The notes beneath the pieces are model-generated. The model made no database searches and was not told the DNA's origin. It was given only the letters and a program-made list of their open reading frames with translations. 64,000 bases of DNA from Companilactobacillus allii. Lineage in GTDB: Bacteria; Bacillota; Bacilli; Lactobacillales; Lactobacillaceae. Each line of letters begins with the position of its first letter. Position 1 is the stretch's first letter. Both the position numbers and the translations under genes were made by a program. This document shows positions 41,788-50,499 of this stretch, in pieces. Location of the stretch: NCBI RefSeq assembly GCF_001971585.1, contig NZ_CP019323.1:1602053-1666052 (forward strand), given 5' to 3'.

Positions 41788-42637
41788 AAGATTATCAGAT
41801 GGACATTATAGACAAAACTCATTATTAATAAAATCTGATGGACAGAATGAGTTTGAAATAAGCAATTATCGTGGATTGATATTCACAAGGCTTACAGTTA
41901 GTTCACCTCAGACGGTCTCAAACTTAAAGACCAATGCAGGTGTAGATGGACAAGTCCAAACTGGTCCTGTATTGTACACCTCACGCACGGCAAAGGCTGA
42001 CTTTTTGCTAAGAGTTGATGATGGGACTGATTTAGAAAGCCGATTCCATGAATTTTATAATAAATTCTTCAATCGGGGTTTAGTGAGAGTTCGTCAAAGT
42101 TATGACATTGGTCGTTGCTTCTATGGAATACCTAAGCCATTTTCTTATACTGATGTAGGATTTTACGATAAAACATTTTCAGTTGAATTTGATATTCCTA
42201 GTGCTTATATGTATTCAGTAGTTAGATCAACAGATTTTCCAATTGATCCAAGCAAAGAAGATTTAGTTTCTAATAATTTGAACCTCCCAACAACTGATTT
42301 AAACTTCACTCATTCACAAGGAACCTTTAAAATATTTAATCCGTCCGATTTCGATATTCAACCTTATGAACAGAACCATGAACTAAATATTATTTTTAAA
42401 GGTTATGGTAGTCCTAGTTTAACTAACACAACTACTAATAATACTTTCTCAATGAACTCAAGCGTTTCTTCAAGCGATTCTCTAGTTTTAAAAGGTGTTC
42501 ACCCACTACTTAATGATGATTCTTGTGAAATAGAAACCAATCACGGTCACATCAATTTAAAGAAAGGATGGAATAATTTCAGCTTGACGGGCTTTAGTGG
42601 TACTGTCACGTTCGATTTTCCTTTTATATATCTATGA
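41780..42637 (+). CDS. Distal tail protein (Dit)
   Basis: 285 residues with typical Dit features: FEISNYRGLIFTRLTVSSPQ, TAKADFLLRVDDGTDLESRF, GRCFYGIPKPFSYTDVGFYD, VEFDIPSAYMYS, and a galectin-like C-terminal part. Dit is the hub between tail tube and baseplate. TTG 41780 follows AAAGGAGGTAC inside the end of the tape measure gene. Confidence 0.9.
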   Translation: MPKRLSDGHYRQNSLLIKSDGQNEFEISNYRGLIFTRLTVSSPQTVSNLKTNAGVDGQVQTGPVLYTSRTAKADFLLRVDDGTDLESRFHEFYNKFFNRGLVRVRQSYDIGRCFYGIPKPFSYTDVGFYDKTFSVEFDIPSAYMYSVVRSTDFPIDPSKEDLVSNNLNLPTTDLNFTHSQGTFKIFNPSDFDIQPYEQNHELNIIFKGYGSPSLTNTTTNNTFSMNSSVSSSDSLVLKGVHPLLNDDSCEIETNHGHINLKKGWNNFSLTGFSGTVTFDFPFIYL

Positions 42638-43962
42638 TCAATTTTAAAAAGTATAGAGTTCAAGATAGAGAAGGCAAGTATGATGAAACACTTACTTGCA
42701 TTGATAGAGAATCATTGAGCAATTCAGAAGAAATGAATAAGACCAATCAAATAGATTTCACAGCGATTAATGATAATTCTATAGGTTATCAATTGTTGCA
42801 AAATGAAAATTATATTGTATTTGATGGTCAAAGATATCGTATTAAACAGGCTGAAAAGGACGATGAGGGGTATGACTTCAAACGAACTGTTTCAGCCACA
42901 CATGTCTGGTTTGATTGCCAGTATGTTTATCAATACGATAAGATCAAAGGTACTAAAAAACTTTCAGCCAACGATTTGATGAGCTTCGTTTTTGATCAAA
43001 ACGAACTCGGTAATCATGGGTTTACTTGGAAAGTTTCTGGTACAACTGATAAATTAACGTTTACAGATTATGGTGAAAAATCAGGACTTGAATGTGTAAA
43101 TGATTGTATTGAAAAATTTAATTTAGTTGTTGTAGCTGATAACAAAAATATTACTTTAATTCCTATGAATGATTGGCAACATAAGGTTAATAAGTCGTTC
43201 AGATATATTAACAACACACCAACTTTTACGGCCAACATTGATACCACAGAAATTCAAAATATTGCTAGGGTTTACGGCAAAGCTAATGCGCCTGTTACCT
43301 CACCAATCGGTACAGCTATTGGAACTATTAACACAATGGAAACTAATGGTGCTCCTGTTGTGGACGATCCTAATAAGCCTATTCACACAGTTCAGAACCT
43401 GCCTAATGGTACTAAATGGGTAATGGACAGCAAGGTAGTAGCTAATGGTGAAACATGGTATAGAGTGTGCACGAATGGTTGGGTTAACGAAAAGTACATC
43501 GTATTTGATAAGAATGGCGATGTTCAGCCAGAAAATCACATTATTACTGAAGTGACTGGACAAGGAACAATTAAGACTTCCACAGACTCACTAAAGGAAG
43601 ATACTTCTGGTGGCAAAATTCTACCAGTTGGTAATGCTGTTGGTACTGTTAATACTATGGTGAGTGGTGGTGCACCTGTGCTGAGTGATCCATTGAAGTC
43701 TAATTCAATAGTTAATCACTTGAACAATGGGTCAACATGGGCTATTGACTATAAAAAAGTTGTTAATGATACAACCTATTATGAGGTTGCTGCTAATCAA
43801 TGGGTCGACTCACAATATATTAATTTCGATAAAGACGGAAGCGTGAAACCAGAAGATCACACTATTACACCAGTAAGTGGTCAAGGCACTGTTAAGGCGC
43901 CTGAAGCTGATAAGAGTAGTGATACTGATTCTAATAAGGACGGTGATAGTTCAGATGAGTGA
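42634..43962 (+). CDS. Tail-associated protein (Tal), N-terminal part with two SLAP-like domains
   Basis: 442 residues. Residues 1-220 are the prophage-tail N-terminal domain (RESLSNSEEMNKTNQIDFTA, GYQLLQNENYIVFDGQRYRI, TANIDTTEIQNIARVYGKAN). In intact Tal proteins this continues into RDEKSIQEWGERPGP, here found only in the next gene. Instead, two SLAP-like wall-binding modules follow (about 240-295 and 345-400, each with NG-W, then WVNEKYI or WVDSQYI), and the protein stops after an acidic Asp/Ser tail. Its TGA lies 5 bases inside the next gene, so the two are coupled. Confidence 0.85.
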   Translation: MINFKKYRVQDREGKYDETLTCIDRESLSNSEEMNKTNQIDFTAINDNSIGYQLLQNENYIVFDGQRYRIKQAEKDDEGYDFKRTVSATHVWFDCQYVYQYDKIKGTKKLSANDLMSFVFDQNELGNHGFTWKVSGTTDKLTFTDYGEKSGLECVNDCIEKFNLVVVADNKNITLIPMNDWQHKVNKSFRYINNTPTFTANIDTTEIQNIARVYGKANAPVTSPIGTAIGTINTMETNGAPVVDDPNKPIHTVQNLPNGTKWVMDSKVVANGETWYRVCTNGWVNEKYIVFDKNGDVQPENHIITEVTGQGTIKTSTDSLKEDTSGGKILPVGNAVGTVNTMVSGGAPVLSDPLKSNSIVNHLNNGSTWAIDYKKVVNDTTYYEVAANQWVDSQYINFDKDGSVKPEDHTITPVSGQGTVKAPEADKSSDTDSNKDGDSSDE

Positions 43963-44878
43963 TTCTACAGAAGATACCTCAATTGTTTATGTCTATGATT
44001 CACCGTTTACACCTCAAAACAAGACTGGCCGGACACTTGCTCCCGGAACACAGTGGTTTATTAATGCCTCAGTTTCAGATGGTGCTCAAGGTAAGTCATG
44101 GTATCAAGTCGGAACCAATCAATGGGTAATGCAGGATCAATTAGATTTTTCAGGTAAAACAGATGTTAGTCCATCTGATGTAACTCCAACAGAGTCAATT
44201 ATTTACGATTCACCTTGGACGCCACAACATGAAGTTGGTAGAAAGCTTGCTAATGGTACTCAATGGAAAATAAACGGTGAGATTACTGATGGAGCTAATG
44301 GTAAGACATGGTATCGTGTGGCTACAAATGAGTGGGTCTGTTCTGATAATTTTATATTTACTGGTGATACAGATGTTGAACCAACGGAAGTTAAGAAGTC
44401 AGATGATGATAATTCAGAAGATGATCATTCTACCGATTACTTCCAGCCTTTTATAATTCGAGATGAAAAATCAATACAAGAATGGGGCGAAAGACCCGGT
44501 CCAGCAATAACTAATAATGACATTGAAGATCCCGAAGAAATGAGAAAATATGCACTGTCTCAAATGAAGACAGAGCCAACTGTTGATATCACAATGACTT
44601 ATTCAGGTAAAGATACTTTTAGTATTGGAGACATGGTTTATTGTGATATAGAACCAGAAAGCTTCACAACTTGGGTGACGGTAGTAAGTATTAAATATAA
44701 TCCGCTAAGTTACACAAATACTTATGAGGTTACATTAAATAATACGTCCCAAACACTATCGGATTATGAGTTATCAATTCAAAGTTCTTTAGTTAACGCT
44801 AGATACAATGGAGCTGTTTCAATCTCAAATGGAATTATTGCAAGTCCATTTATTACACAGAAAGTAGGCGAGGTATGA
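43955..44878 (+). CDS. Tail-associated protein, C-terminal part with two SLAP-like domains
   Basis: 307 residues from ATG 43955 (ATGAGTGA overlap); the open frame upstream to 43877 is out of character. Two SLAP-like modules come first (YDSPFTPQNKTGRTLAPGTQ, SWYQVGTNQWVMQDQLDF; YDSPWTPQHEVGRKLANGTQ, TWYRVATNEWVCSDNFIF). Then the missing half of the tail domain appears: FIIRDEKSIQEWGERPGPAI, MRKYALSQMKTEPTVDITMT, FSIGDMVYCDIEPESF. The two genes thus make a Tal with four modules inserted in its middle, as two chains or one frameshifted chain. Confidence 0.82.
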   Translation: MSDSTEDTSIVYVYDSPFTPQNKTGRTLAPGTQWFINASVSDGAQGKSWYQVGTNQWVMQDQLDFSGKTDVSPSDVTPTESIIYDSPWTPQHEVGRKLANGTQWKINGEITDGANGKTWYRVATNEWVCSDNFIFTGDTDVEPTEVKKSDDDNSEDDHSTDYFQPFIIRDEKSIQEWGERPGPAITNNDIEDPEEMRKYALSQMKTEPTVDITMTYSGKDTFSIGDMVYCDIEPESFTTWVTVVSIKYNPLSYTNTYEVTLNNTSQTLSDYELSIQSSLVNARYNGAVSISNGIIASPFITQKVGEV

Positions 44879-45213
44879 TGGAAGATATACGTAGGATTCC
44901 TGATCCAATAACTGGTAAATATTATTACCCGCAAACACATTATTTAGCCGTGGTTGACTTAGACAATCATATTAAAGAATTAATGAATCAAAATAATATA
45001 TATGCGACATACGTTAAGGACATGAAGTTAATTAATGCTTCGGGTCCTTTTTATTTTGATGAAAATACATTAAATAAACCCGCAAATATCCCAAAAGGAT
45101 ACCTACGGGCAACATTTATGGATGAAAAAAATGGAATTGTAGAAATTATTACAACAAATAATTATTACGAAATTACAGACGGTGAAATGTCTGTATTAAA
45201 AGAAAGGGCGTGA
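44875..45213 (+). CDS. Baseplate-associated protein, unknown (112 aa)
   Basis: 112 residues: RRIPDPITGKYYYPQTHYLA, then VVDLDNHIKELMNQNN and beta-rich GFYFDENTL-like and EITTNNYYEIT segments. The start overlaps the previous stop (ATGATG). It lies between tail lysin and baseplate genes, so it probably belongs to the tail tip. No family is recognised with certainty. Confidence 0.65.
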   Translation: MMEDIRRIPDPITGKYYYPQTHYLAVVDLDNHIKELMNQNNIYATYVKDMKLINASGPFYFDENTLNKPANIPKGYLRATFMDEKNGIVEIITTNNYYEITDGEMSVLKERA

Positions 45214-45217
45214 TCAA

Positions 45218-45778
45218 TTGTATCTACCAGACGGAGTAGTAGATTCAGAATTTCCAGGCTTGAGTATGCAGTCTAAAGATGGAAAGACAGCAGTTTTGAG
45301 TTTTGATAATGGTGAGAAAGTAATTATTTCAAAACAAAATTCTGATGGCACTACTGATTCAGAAGTATATAATTTTAAAGCTGTAACTGATGAAACGGTA
45401 TTCCCACCAGTTCCTGACTTACCTGATTATTGGCACAATGTTGATTTAGACAAATGGAATGGTGTTATTGACAGCAATTCTAAAGACAGTTTCAATAGCA
45501 ATAGTGATCAGATTCAAAAATCTATCAATTCATTATATGAATATGAAACTGATCAAAGAAATTTTTTTGCAAAGCTTAAAGATACGTTAAGCGACTTTAA
45601 AGGGTTTGTTGAAACAATTATTTCTGCTAAAACGGCGGAGTTTTTAAGTAAGTTTTCTGATCAATATTATAAAAAAGATGAAATTGATAACGAAGTACGT
45701 ATTTTGCAGTCACAAATAGATCATTTAAAAAATGAAAATCCTACTTCTAATGGGATTAAAAAACCAGGAGTATTTTAG
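45218..45778 (+). CDS. Baseplate/tail protein with coiled-coil end (186 aa)
   Basis: 186 residues. The N-terminus is beta-rich (LSMQSKDGKTAVLSFDNGEK), a Pro-rich linker follows (FPPVPDLPDYWHNVDLDKWN), and the C-terminal half is helical with a coiled-coil look (FFAKLKDTLSDFKGFVETII, EIDNEVRILQSQIDHLKNEN). TTG 45218 has AAAGGGCGTG upstream. It probably forms part of the tail-tip fibre; no direct family match. Confidence 0.65.
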   Translation: MYLPDGVVDSEFPGLSMQSKDGKTAVLSFDNGEKVIISKQNSDGTTDSEVYNFKAVTDETVFPPVPDLPDYWHNVDLDKWNGVIDSNSKDSFNSNSDQIQKSINSLYEYETDQRNFFAKLKDTLSDFKGFVETIISAKTAEFLSKFSDQYYKKDEIDNEVRILQSQIDHLKNENPTSNGIKKPGVF

Positions 45779-45793
45779 AAAGGAAGTAAAAAT

Positions 45794-46573
45794 ATGGATG
45801 TAACGACAGATTTACCAATTCCTCAAATTATGATTTTTGATATTGGTAAAGAAGAAGCATTTTACTTAGATAGATTAGATTCATCTGATGAAAACAATAT
45901 GAACAGTCCTCAAAGTGTTTATATGCGACAGATTACAAAACGGGTTATGCCGATTCTTCTAGCTAAACAAGGCGAAGGTGGTTTGGGTACCGTTGATGTT
46001 CAGATGTTGAATTACGGTAATAAATTGGATCTAACAGGCTGGCATGGAGAATTCGTTGGAACAGATTCAGCAGGTATTCCGATTACAACTGATAATAATT
46101 TTGATTCCAAAGATCCAACCACAGGCTTAATCAGTTTTTCATTACCAAAAGAAGCAACTATTCATGCAGGAGATTATCGAAACGCCTATTTCAAATTTAG
46201 GGATAGTAATTTTAATGTTGTTAAAACTTTATTTTTCAATGTGCGAATTTTAGAAGACAGTAATTTTTATCCTGATGAACTTCCTCATAAGGAATACTGG
46301 GGCGAGGGTGAAAGAGCTTTATACGAGTTGGGACAGCTTCAAAATTCATATACAGATTTAGTTATGAACAACATTCAGAACTTAGATGATATTGTTTTGG
46401 CAAAGTTATCTGACTACAACAGCCGCATGTCTGTTATTGAAGAGGCTATCAAGAACAACGATTTTACTAAGGCTATTCAAACAGCTTTAAATAGTGATTT
46501 CACTATTGGTCAAGTTGATCCTGATATTGAAAAGCATTGGCAATATATAGAATCAGAATTGGAGGCAAATTAA
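45794..46573 (+). CDS. BppU-like upper baseplate protein
   Basis: 259 residues. The N-terminal domain resembles BppU_N of lactococcal and lactobacilli phages (QGEGGLGTVDVQMLNYGNKL, LTGWHGEFVGTDSAGIPITT, GLISFSLPKEATIHAGDYRN, AYFKFRDSN), followed by helices (LYELGQLQNSYTDLVMNNIQ). It links receptor-binding proteins to the baseplate. AAAGGAAG precedes the ATG; the stop overlaps the next ATG. Confidence 0.85.
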   Translation: MDVTTDLPIPQIMIFDIGKEEAFYLDRLDSSDENNMNSPQSVYMRQITKRVMPILLAKQGEGGLGTVDVQMLNYGNKLDLTGWHGEFVGTDSAGIPITTDNNFDSKDPTTGLISFSLPKEATIHAGDYRNAYFKFRDSNFNVVKTLFFNVRILEDSNFYPDELPHKEYWGEGERALYELGQLQNSYTDLVMNNIQNLDDIVLAKLSDYNSRMSVIEEAIKNNDFTKAIQTALNSDFTIGQVDPDIEKHWQYIESELEAN

Positions 46574-47790
46574 TGGTAAACGTGATTGATAATGAGGCAA
46601 GAAAACGCAGTAGCATGATGCCTGTTGGAATTAAAATAATTGATGACAAAGGAGACGTAGCTCACACTGCAAAAACAGATTTAGACACTAATTACATTTC
46701 TTTAGAATCAAAATGGTTTGGCTCTTCATCAAACAATACTGGTGGCAATACTGGTGGTAATACTGGTGGTAACACTTATCCAAATCAACCATCAGCTGGT
46801 GCCGATTATTATGCTGGATCGCTTGCTGATGGTGAGATTACTGAACGTTATCTTTTATATCAACGTGATGAGAGCGTTGCAGAAGATCCTAAAACGCCAA
46901 AAACAGTTACTTTATTAAAGGATGTTGGTACAAAATTTAATATGGCTGGAGATGGTGCCACATTATTGTTACATCTTCAAAAAACATTGATGACTGCCGG
47001 TGCTAAAGGAACAGTTTCAGATATTGAATTGAATTATGATACTAATAATGTTGCTAAAGAAGGATATTTTACTACTACATCAGTCTATCCGGTATATATT
47101 AAATCAACTGATTTAGCTACAACTAATGAGTTAGATATTCCAATTAACGGAATTGGTGAGAATTTGAGCAGTAAAAACTTCTTAGCACCGCATCTTAAAT
47201 TGAAGTTTAACGGCGATGGGACAATGACATATTACAGTGTTACCGGATATGATACTGATGGCAATACAACTGGTGCCAACTACGAGGTTGTAGTAGATGC
47301 TATCGCAACATTCTCAGTTCAAACTGCAGTTGCTCAATTACCAGCTTCAGTTTATTTTTTTAATGGTTCGACGGACAGTGATGCTACACTTTCTGGAGCA
47401 AGTGATTTTTATGAAAACGCAATGGATGGATTGGAGCTGAACTTAGAAAGCAGCTATTCTGTAAATATGAGCGCGTATTCCTCAAGAAGCGCTTTTTTTG
47501 ATTTTAATTTGAATGACATTGGTTTAAGCTCACCGATTAGGATTCCTAAGGATAAATTGATTGTTGGTTTAACATTAAATAATGTGTTTAAAGGCATAAA
47601 AATAATCGATTACAGTGAATATGTAGATGGAGTTGGTGGTGTTTCAGTTAATGGAATTGGTAAGAATTCAATCAAGATTATGGATAAATCAATTAGTATT
47701 GATATCTCAGTAAACGTTAAGCCAACTGATAAAAATGGTTCAGTCAGCCAGGAATTAAGACTAGCTAAGGTTTCAACATTTAAAAATTAG
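46573..47790 (+). CDS. Probable receptor-binding/baseplate protein with NTGG linker
   Basis: 405 residues from ATG 46573 (TAATG overlap with the BppU stop, GGAGGC upstream). A short N-terminal docking domain is followed by a flexible Asn/Thr/Gly linker with four NTGG-type repeats (46735-46776) and a large beta-rich domain (TVTLLKDVGTKFNMAGDGAT, LDIPINGIGENLSSKNFLAP, GASDFYENAMDGLELNLESS). Domain order and place after BppU suggest host binding. No match to a named fold. Confidence 0.75.
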   Translation: MVNVIDNEARKRSSMMPVGIKIIDDKGDVAHTAKTDLDTNYISLESKWFGSSSNNTGGNTGGNTGGNTYPNQPSAGADYYAGSLADGEITERYLLYQRDESVAEDPKTPKTVTLLKDVGTKFNMAGDGATLLLHLQKTLMTAGAKGTVSDIELNYDTNNVAKEGYFTTTSVYPVYIKSTDLATTNELDIPINGIGENLSSKNFLAPHLKLKFNGDGTMTYYSVTGYDTDGNTTGANYEVVVDAIATFSVQTAVAQLPASVYFFNGSTDSDATLSGASDFYENAMDGLELNLESSYSVNMSAYSSRSAFFDFNLNDIGLSSPIRIPKDKLIVGLTLNNVFKGIKIIDYSEYVDGVGGVSVNGIGKNSIKIMDKSISIDISVNVKPTDKNGSVSQELRLAKVSTFKN

Positions 47791-47802
47791 GAGGATGTAC
47801 AT

Positions 47803-48282
47803 ATGATAATCGCTGTTAAACTTGATCAGAATAATCAGATTGATAATGTTAATTTGACCGATGAGGACACTGCATTCAGACAGTCAAAAGTAGCAGGTTG
47901 GTTGCTTGTCAATGCAGACTCTTCTTTCTCTATTTCAAATAGAAATAAATGGACAGTTCGAGAATCAGATAATGCTTTGGTCCACATTTCAACAGGCATG
48001 ACACCAGATGAAGAAACTAAAAAGTCACTAGTCGAGTTAACTAAACAACAATTAAATGATAGTTTGACGAAGACACAACTCCAAATGGCATTGACAACTT
48101 TGACCAAAGAATATATTGAAGATAAAGCTAATTCTAGAATGGTTACCACTGAACTAACTAATCGGATAGCAGAACTAACCATCAAACTGGATAAAGTAAT
48201 GGGTATTGATCCAACTCCAGAAACTCCAACAGAAGTTAAGTCTGTAGCAACTAATGATGGAGCAACCATTACAGCACAATAA
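47803..48282 (+). CDS. Tail-tip accessory protein with C-terminal PTEVxSxATxDGATI motif
   Basis: 159 residues. N-terminal part beta (IIAVKLDQNNQIDNVNLTDE, WLLVNADSSFSISNRNKWTV), middle helical (VELTKQQLNDSLTKTQLQMA), ending TPTEVKSVATNDGATITAQ, which recurs at the end of the next protein. Such genes are usual between receptor-binding and XkdX genes. AGGAGG lies before the ATG. Function unknown. Confidence 0.65.
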   Translation: MIIAVKLDQNNQIDNVNLTDEDTAFRQSKVAGWLLVNADSSFSISNRNKWTVRESDNALVHISTGMTPDEETKKSLVELTKQQLNDSLTKTQLQMALTTLTKEYIEDKANSRMVTTELTNRIAELTIKLDKVMGIDPTPETPTEVKSVATNDGATITAQ

Positions 48283-48307
48283 AAATTAGAAAAAGGAAGT
48301 TTTAATT

Positions 48308-48589
48308 ATGGCAGATCGTTCAAAAGATATCGAAGTAGTTTATGACAAGGCAGGAAACAAAATTGGCGAAAGCGAAGTCGGTGTAGCTAGCGTTGCTGTT
48401 ACAGGACTAGCAGCAGGTACAGTAGTTGCTGATGGCGACTATAAAGTCACTTTCAAAGATTCAGTTACAGGCCTCGAATCAGAAAAAGTTGATGTAAAAG
48501 GCTGGACAGTTCTAACACCAGCACCTGAAGCACCAACAGACGTAACATCTACAGCTACAGCTGATGGCGCAACCATCGCAGCTAAGTAG
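48308..48589 (+). CDS. Small Ig-like structural protein (93 aa)
   Basis: 93 residues, all beta with Ala/Val/Thr/Asp bias (VVYDKAGNKIGESEVGVASV, VADGDYKVTFKDSVTGLESE) ending APTDVTSTATADGATIAAK. It looks like a single Ig-like or major-tail-decoration domain. ATG 48308 follows AAAGGAAG. It may decorate the tail or be an extension of the baseplate. Confidence 0.65.
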   Translation: MADRSKDIEVVYDKAGNKIGESEVGVASVAVTGLAAGTVVADGDYKVTFKDSVTGLESEKVDVKGWTVLTPAPEAPTDVTSTATADGATIAAK

Positions 48590-48654
48590 CCAATAAAAGC
48601 ATGCTCCCTTACTGGTAGTGGTGGAGGTTGGAATAATTTTAAGGAGGAATTATT

Positions 48655-48795
48655 ATGATAGAAGCATTGAAAATGGAATTTGGATGGGGAACTTTGAAAG
48701 CAAGCGACATTGTGGATTATGTTCCCATTGTCATTTCAGTTGAGGATTATAAATACATTACTGGACAAGAATATCAAGAAAATAAAAAGGGCTAG
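48655..48795 (+). CDS. XkdX family protein (46 aa)
   Basis: ATG 48655 follows AAGGAGG. The 46 residues include MEFGWGTLKASDIVDYVPIV and EDYKYITGQEYQ, typical of XkdX-like proteins that lie between tail fibre and holin genes in Gram-positive phages. The last codons form part of a terminator hairpin. Role unknown. Confidence 0.85.
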   Translation: MIEALKMEFGWGTLKASDIVDYVPIVISVEDYKYITGQEYQENKKG

Positions 48796-48816
48796 CCGTT
48801 TGGCTAGTCTTTTTTG
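48791..48816 (+). terminator. Terminator after the tail block
   Basis: CTAGCC-GTTT-GGCTAG then TCTTTTTT, overlapping the stop of the XkdX gene and separating tail from lysis genes. Confidence 0.8.
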
Positions 48817-48845
48817 TTGTATAGAAAAATGAGAGAAGGTGAACT

Positions 48846-49148
48846 ATGCCACCACACTTATTAATAATTAATACGATTGAGGATGCTGCTAGTGCCATTT
48901 CAATAATTGCTGCGATTGGTACATTTTTAGTATGGGTATTTAATCGACTGGTAATTAAGCCGTTATCAGATTCAATGAATCGTTTATCGGATGAAATTAA
49001 GGATTTTAAGAATGATTCAAAGTTCGAACATGATGAGTTTAGAAGCCATCTCGAACAACTTGATGATAAAGTTCATACGCATGATGAAGATATTGTTTCG
49101 TTGCAAGAAAAGGTTCATACACTATTTAATCGAGGAAGTTCAAAATGA
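48846..49148 (+). CDS. XhlA/holin-associated membrane protein with coiled coil
   Basis: 100 residues: an N-terminal membrane helix (AISIIAAIGTFLVWVFNRLV) and a C-terminal coiled coil (MNRLSDEIKDFKNDSKFEHD, LEQLDDKVHTHDEDIVSLQE). Proteins of this form accompany holins (hemolysin XhlA-like) and may modulate lysis timing. GAGAAGGTG precedes the ATG; the end overlaps the holin start by 4 bases. Confidence 0.75.
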   Translation: MPPHLLIINTIEDAASAISIIAAIGTFLVWVFNRLVIKPLSDSMNRLSDEIKDFKNDSKFEHDEFRSHLEQLDDKVHTHDEDIVSLQEKVHTLFNRGSSK

Positions 49149-49357
49149 AAAATAAATTAACATTAGACACACATTCACGAGTTTGGTGGATTTCAATTGT
49201 TTCATTAGTTTTAGTTTTAGCTCAGCAAATTGGCCATTTGTTTGGCTGGGAAATTACTAGTGACGAGGTTAATCAAATTATGGCTATCGTTAACACACTA
49301 TTAGCTATTGCCGGATCACTAGGATTAATCTATGATACTTCAAAGGAGGCTAAGTAA
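49145..49357 (+). CDS. Phage holin (phi LC3-type)
   Basis: 70 residues with two membrane helices (WWISIVSLVLVLAQQIGHLF and VNQIMAIVNTLLAIAGSLGL) separated by a short acidic turn and followed by YDTSKEAK, the classical LC3-family holin layout. It opens the membrane for the endolysin encoded next; stop and start overlap by one base. Confidence 0.92.
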   Translation: MKNKLTLDTHSRVWWISIVSLVLVLAQQIGHLFGWEITSDEVNQIMAIVNTLLAIAGSLGLIYDTSKEAK

Positions 49358-50397
49358 TGGCTAAATATTTTGCAGATGTTTCAGCGTACCAACGTGACGA
49401 TTTAGCATTTTTCCAAGGATTCGTTAACGCCGGTGTTCCTTCCGTACTCATAAAGGCAACTGAAGGCAGTGCGAAAGGAACAAATTACGTCAATCCAAAG
49501 CTGTTAAATCAAACTCGTAACGCATTAAAAGCGGGAATGAACGTTGGATTCTATCATTTCTTTCATGCTATTAGTGATCAGGATGCGGTTGAGGAAGCTA
49601 AATTCTTCGAGTCCAAAGTGGTTGAACTTGGATTTGATAAGGACACTCCTTTATGCTTAGACGTTGAAGATAGCAAGTTAGATACATCTAAAGTCGCTCA
49701 ATATGTCGATTCATTCATTAATTATTTGACTAGCAAAGGATATACAAACGTATTCCAATATTCGATGGCTTCTTGGTTCCATGGAATTTTGAACGCAAAT
49801 GCTCATCCAACATGGGTAGCTAGTTACGGATCGAATGACTGCGGTTCCAGAGGCAATATAATCGGCTGGCAATATACTTCGGACTGGGGTGGTGGTTCAC
49901 AAGATATGAGTTTTGACTGGGGTATTTTTGACAAAGTTAAAACTTCAAAGCCAGTTGAAAAGCCTGTTAAATCAACAATTGTCAATGTTGTTACAGCTTT
50001 GTCAGGCAACGTCAAAGGCTATACTACGTATAACTCACAAGGTATTGCCGACAAGGACACAAATATTACGCCTGACAGCATGTGGAAATCTAATAATATA
50101 GAAGTAATCAATCAAAAAGCATATTTCCAAATTGCTACAGATATTTATTTACCTCAAGATGTCACTACTTTAAAAGGCAAACTGATTATTAATTACGTCA
50201 CTGGTTACGGTGTTAATGCATACGATTCAAATGGTAATTCAATTAAGGATTCCAATTTGAAATTTAAGTCAGGGACTGAATGGAAAGTTACCGATATTTT
50301 GACCGATATTAAAAACATTGGATTGTGCTATGAAGTTGCTCCAAATACATTTATTCCTGTTAAATATCAACAAGGTTCAGGTTTCACCGGTAAATAA
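49357..50397 (+). CDS. Endolysin: GH25 muramidase with SLAP-like wall-binding domains
   Basis: 346 residues. The GH25 domain (1-185) shows YFADVSAYQ with catalytic Asp, FYHFFHAISDQDAVEEAKFF, LCLDVEDSKLD with Asp/Glu, and GWQYTSDWG. A short Lys/Pro linker (KPVEKPVKST) leads to two SLAP-like modules (about 215-275 and 280-340, IAYFQI-like and GTEWKVTD, NTFIPVKY). It cleaves the peptidoglycan glycan chain for host lysis. The binding modules resemble those inserted in Tal. Confidence 0.94.
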   Translation: MAKYFADVSAYQRDDLAFFQGFVNAGVPSVLIKATEGSAKGTNYVNPKLLNQTRNALKAGMNVGFYHFFHAISDQDAVEEAKFFESKVVELGFDKDTPLCLDVEDSKLDTSKVAQYVDSFINYLTSKGYTNVFQYSMASWFHGILNANAHPTWVASYGSNDCGSRGNIIGWQYTSDWGGGSQDMSFDWGIFDKVKTSKPVEKPVKSTIVNVVTALSGNVKGYTTYNSQGIADKDTNITPDSMWKSNNIEVINQKAYFQIATDIYLPQDVTTLKGKLIINYVTGYGVNAYDSNGNSIKDSNLKFKSGTEWKVTDILTDIKNIGLCYEVAPNTFIPVKYQQGSGFTGK

Positions 50398-50449
50398 TTT
50401 ATTCAACATTTTTTGTGGTTACATTTTTAATAACTTGTTATATTTATGA

Positions 50450-50468
50450 TATACCTGAAGTAGGTATA
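50450..50468 (+). promoter_or_regulatory. Palindromic operator before 86-aa gene
   Basis: TATACCT-GAAGT-AGGTATA, perfect 7-bp arms, lies 32 bases upstream of the start at 50500 in an AT-rich stretch with promoter-like elements. Likely an operator for the lysogenic accessory gene. Confidence 0.5.
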
Positions 50469-50499
50469 ACTAAAAAAACTTCATAAAGGCGGCTACCAA

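Noticed and set aside
43877-43954. N-terminal extension of the second tail-lysin gene
   Set aside because: The extra 26 residues are a shadow of the upstream gene (hydrophobic, Arg/Leu/Ile-rich) without a ribosome site; ATG 43955 at the stop/start overlap is more credible.
46735-46776. Short tandem repeats (AATACTGGTGGT units) as a possible CRISPR or iteron
   Set aside because: They are in frame inside a protein gene and encode a flexible NTGG linker; no spacers are present.
47835-48269. 144-codon minus-strand frame opposite a tail gene
   Set aside because: It mirrors the sense gene, has no ribosome site, and sense coding with start, spacing and stop is clear.
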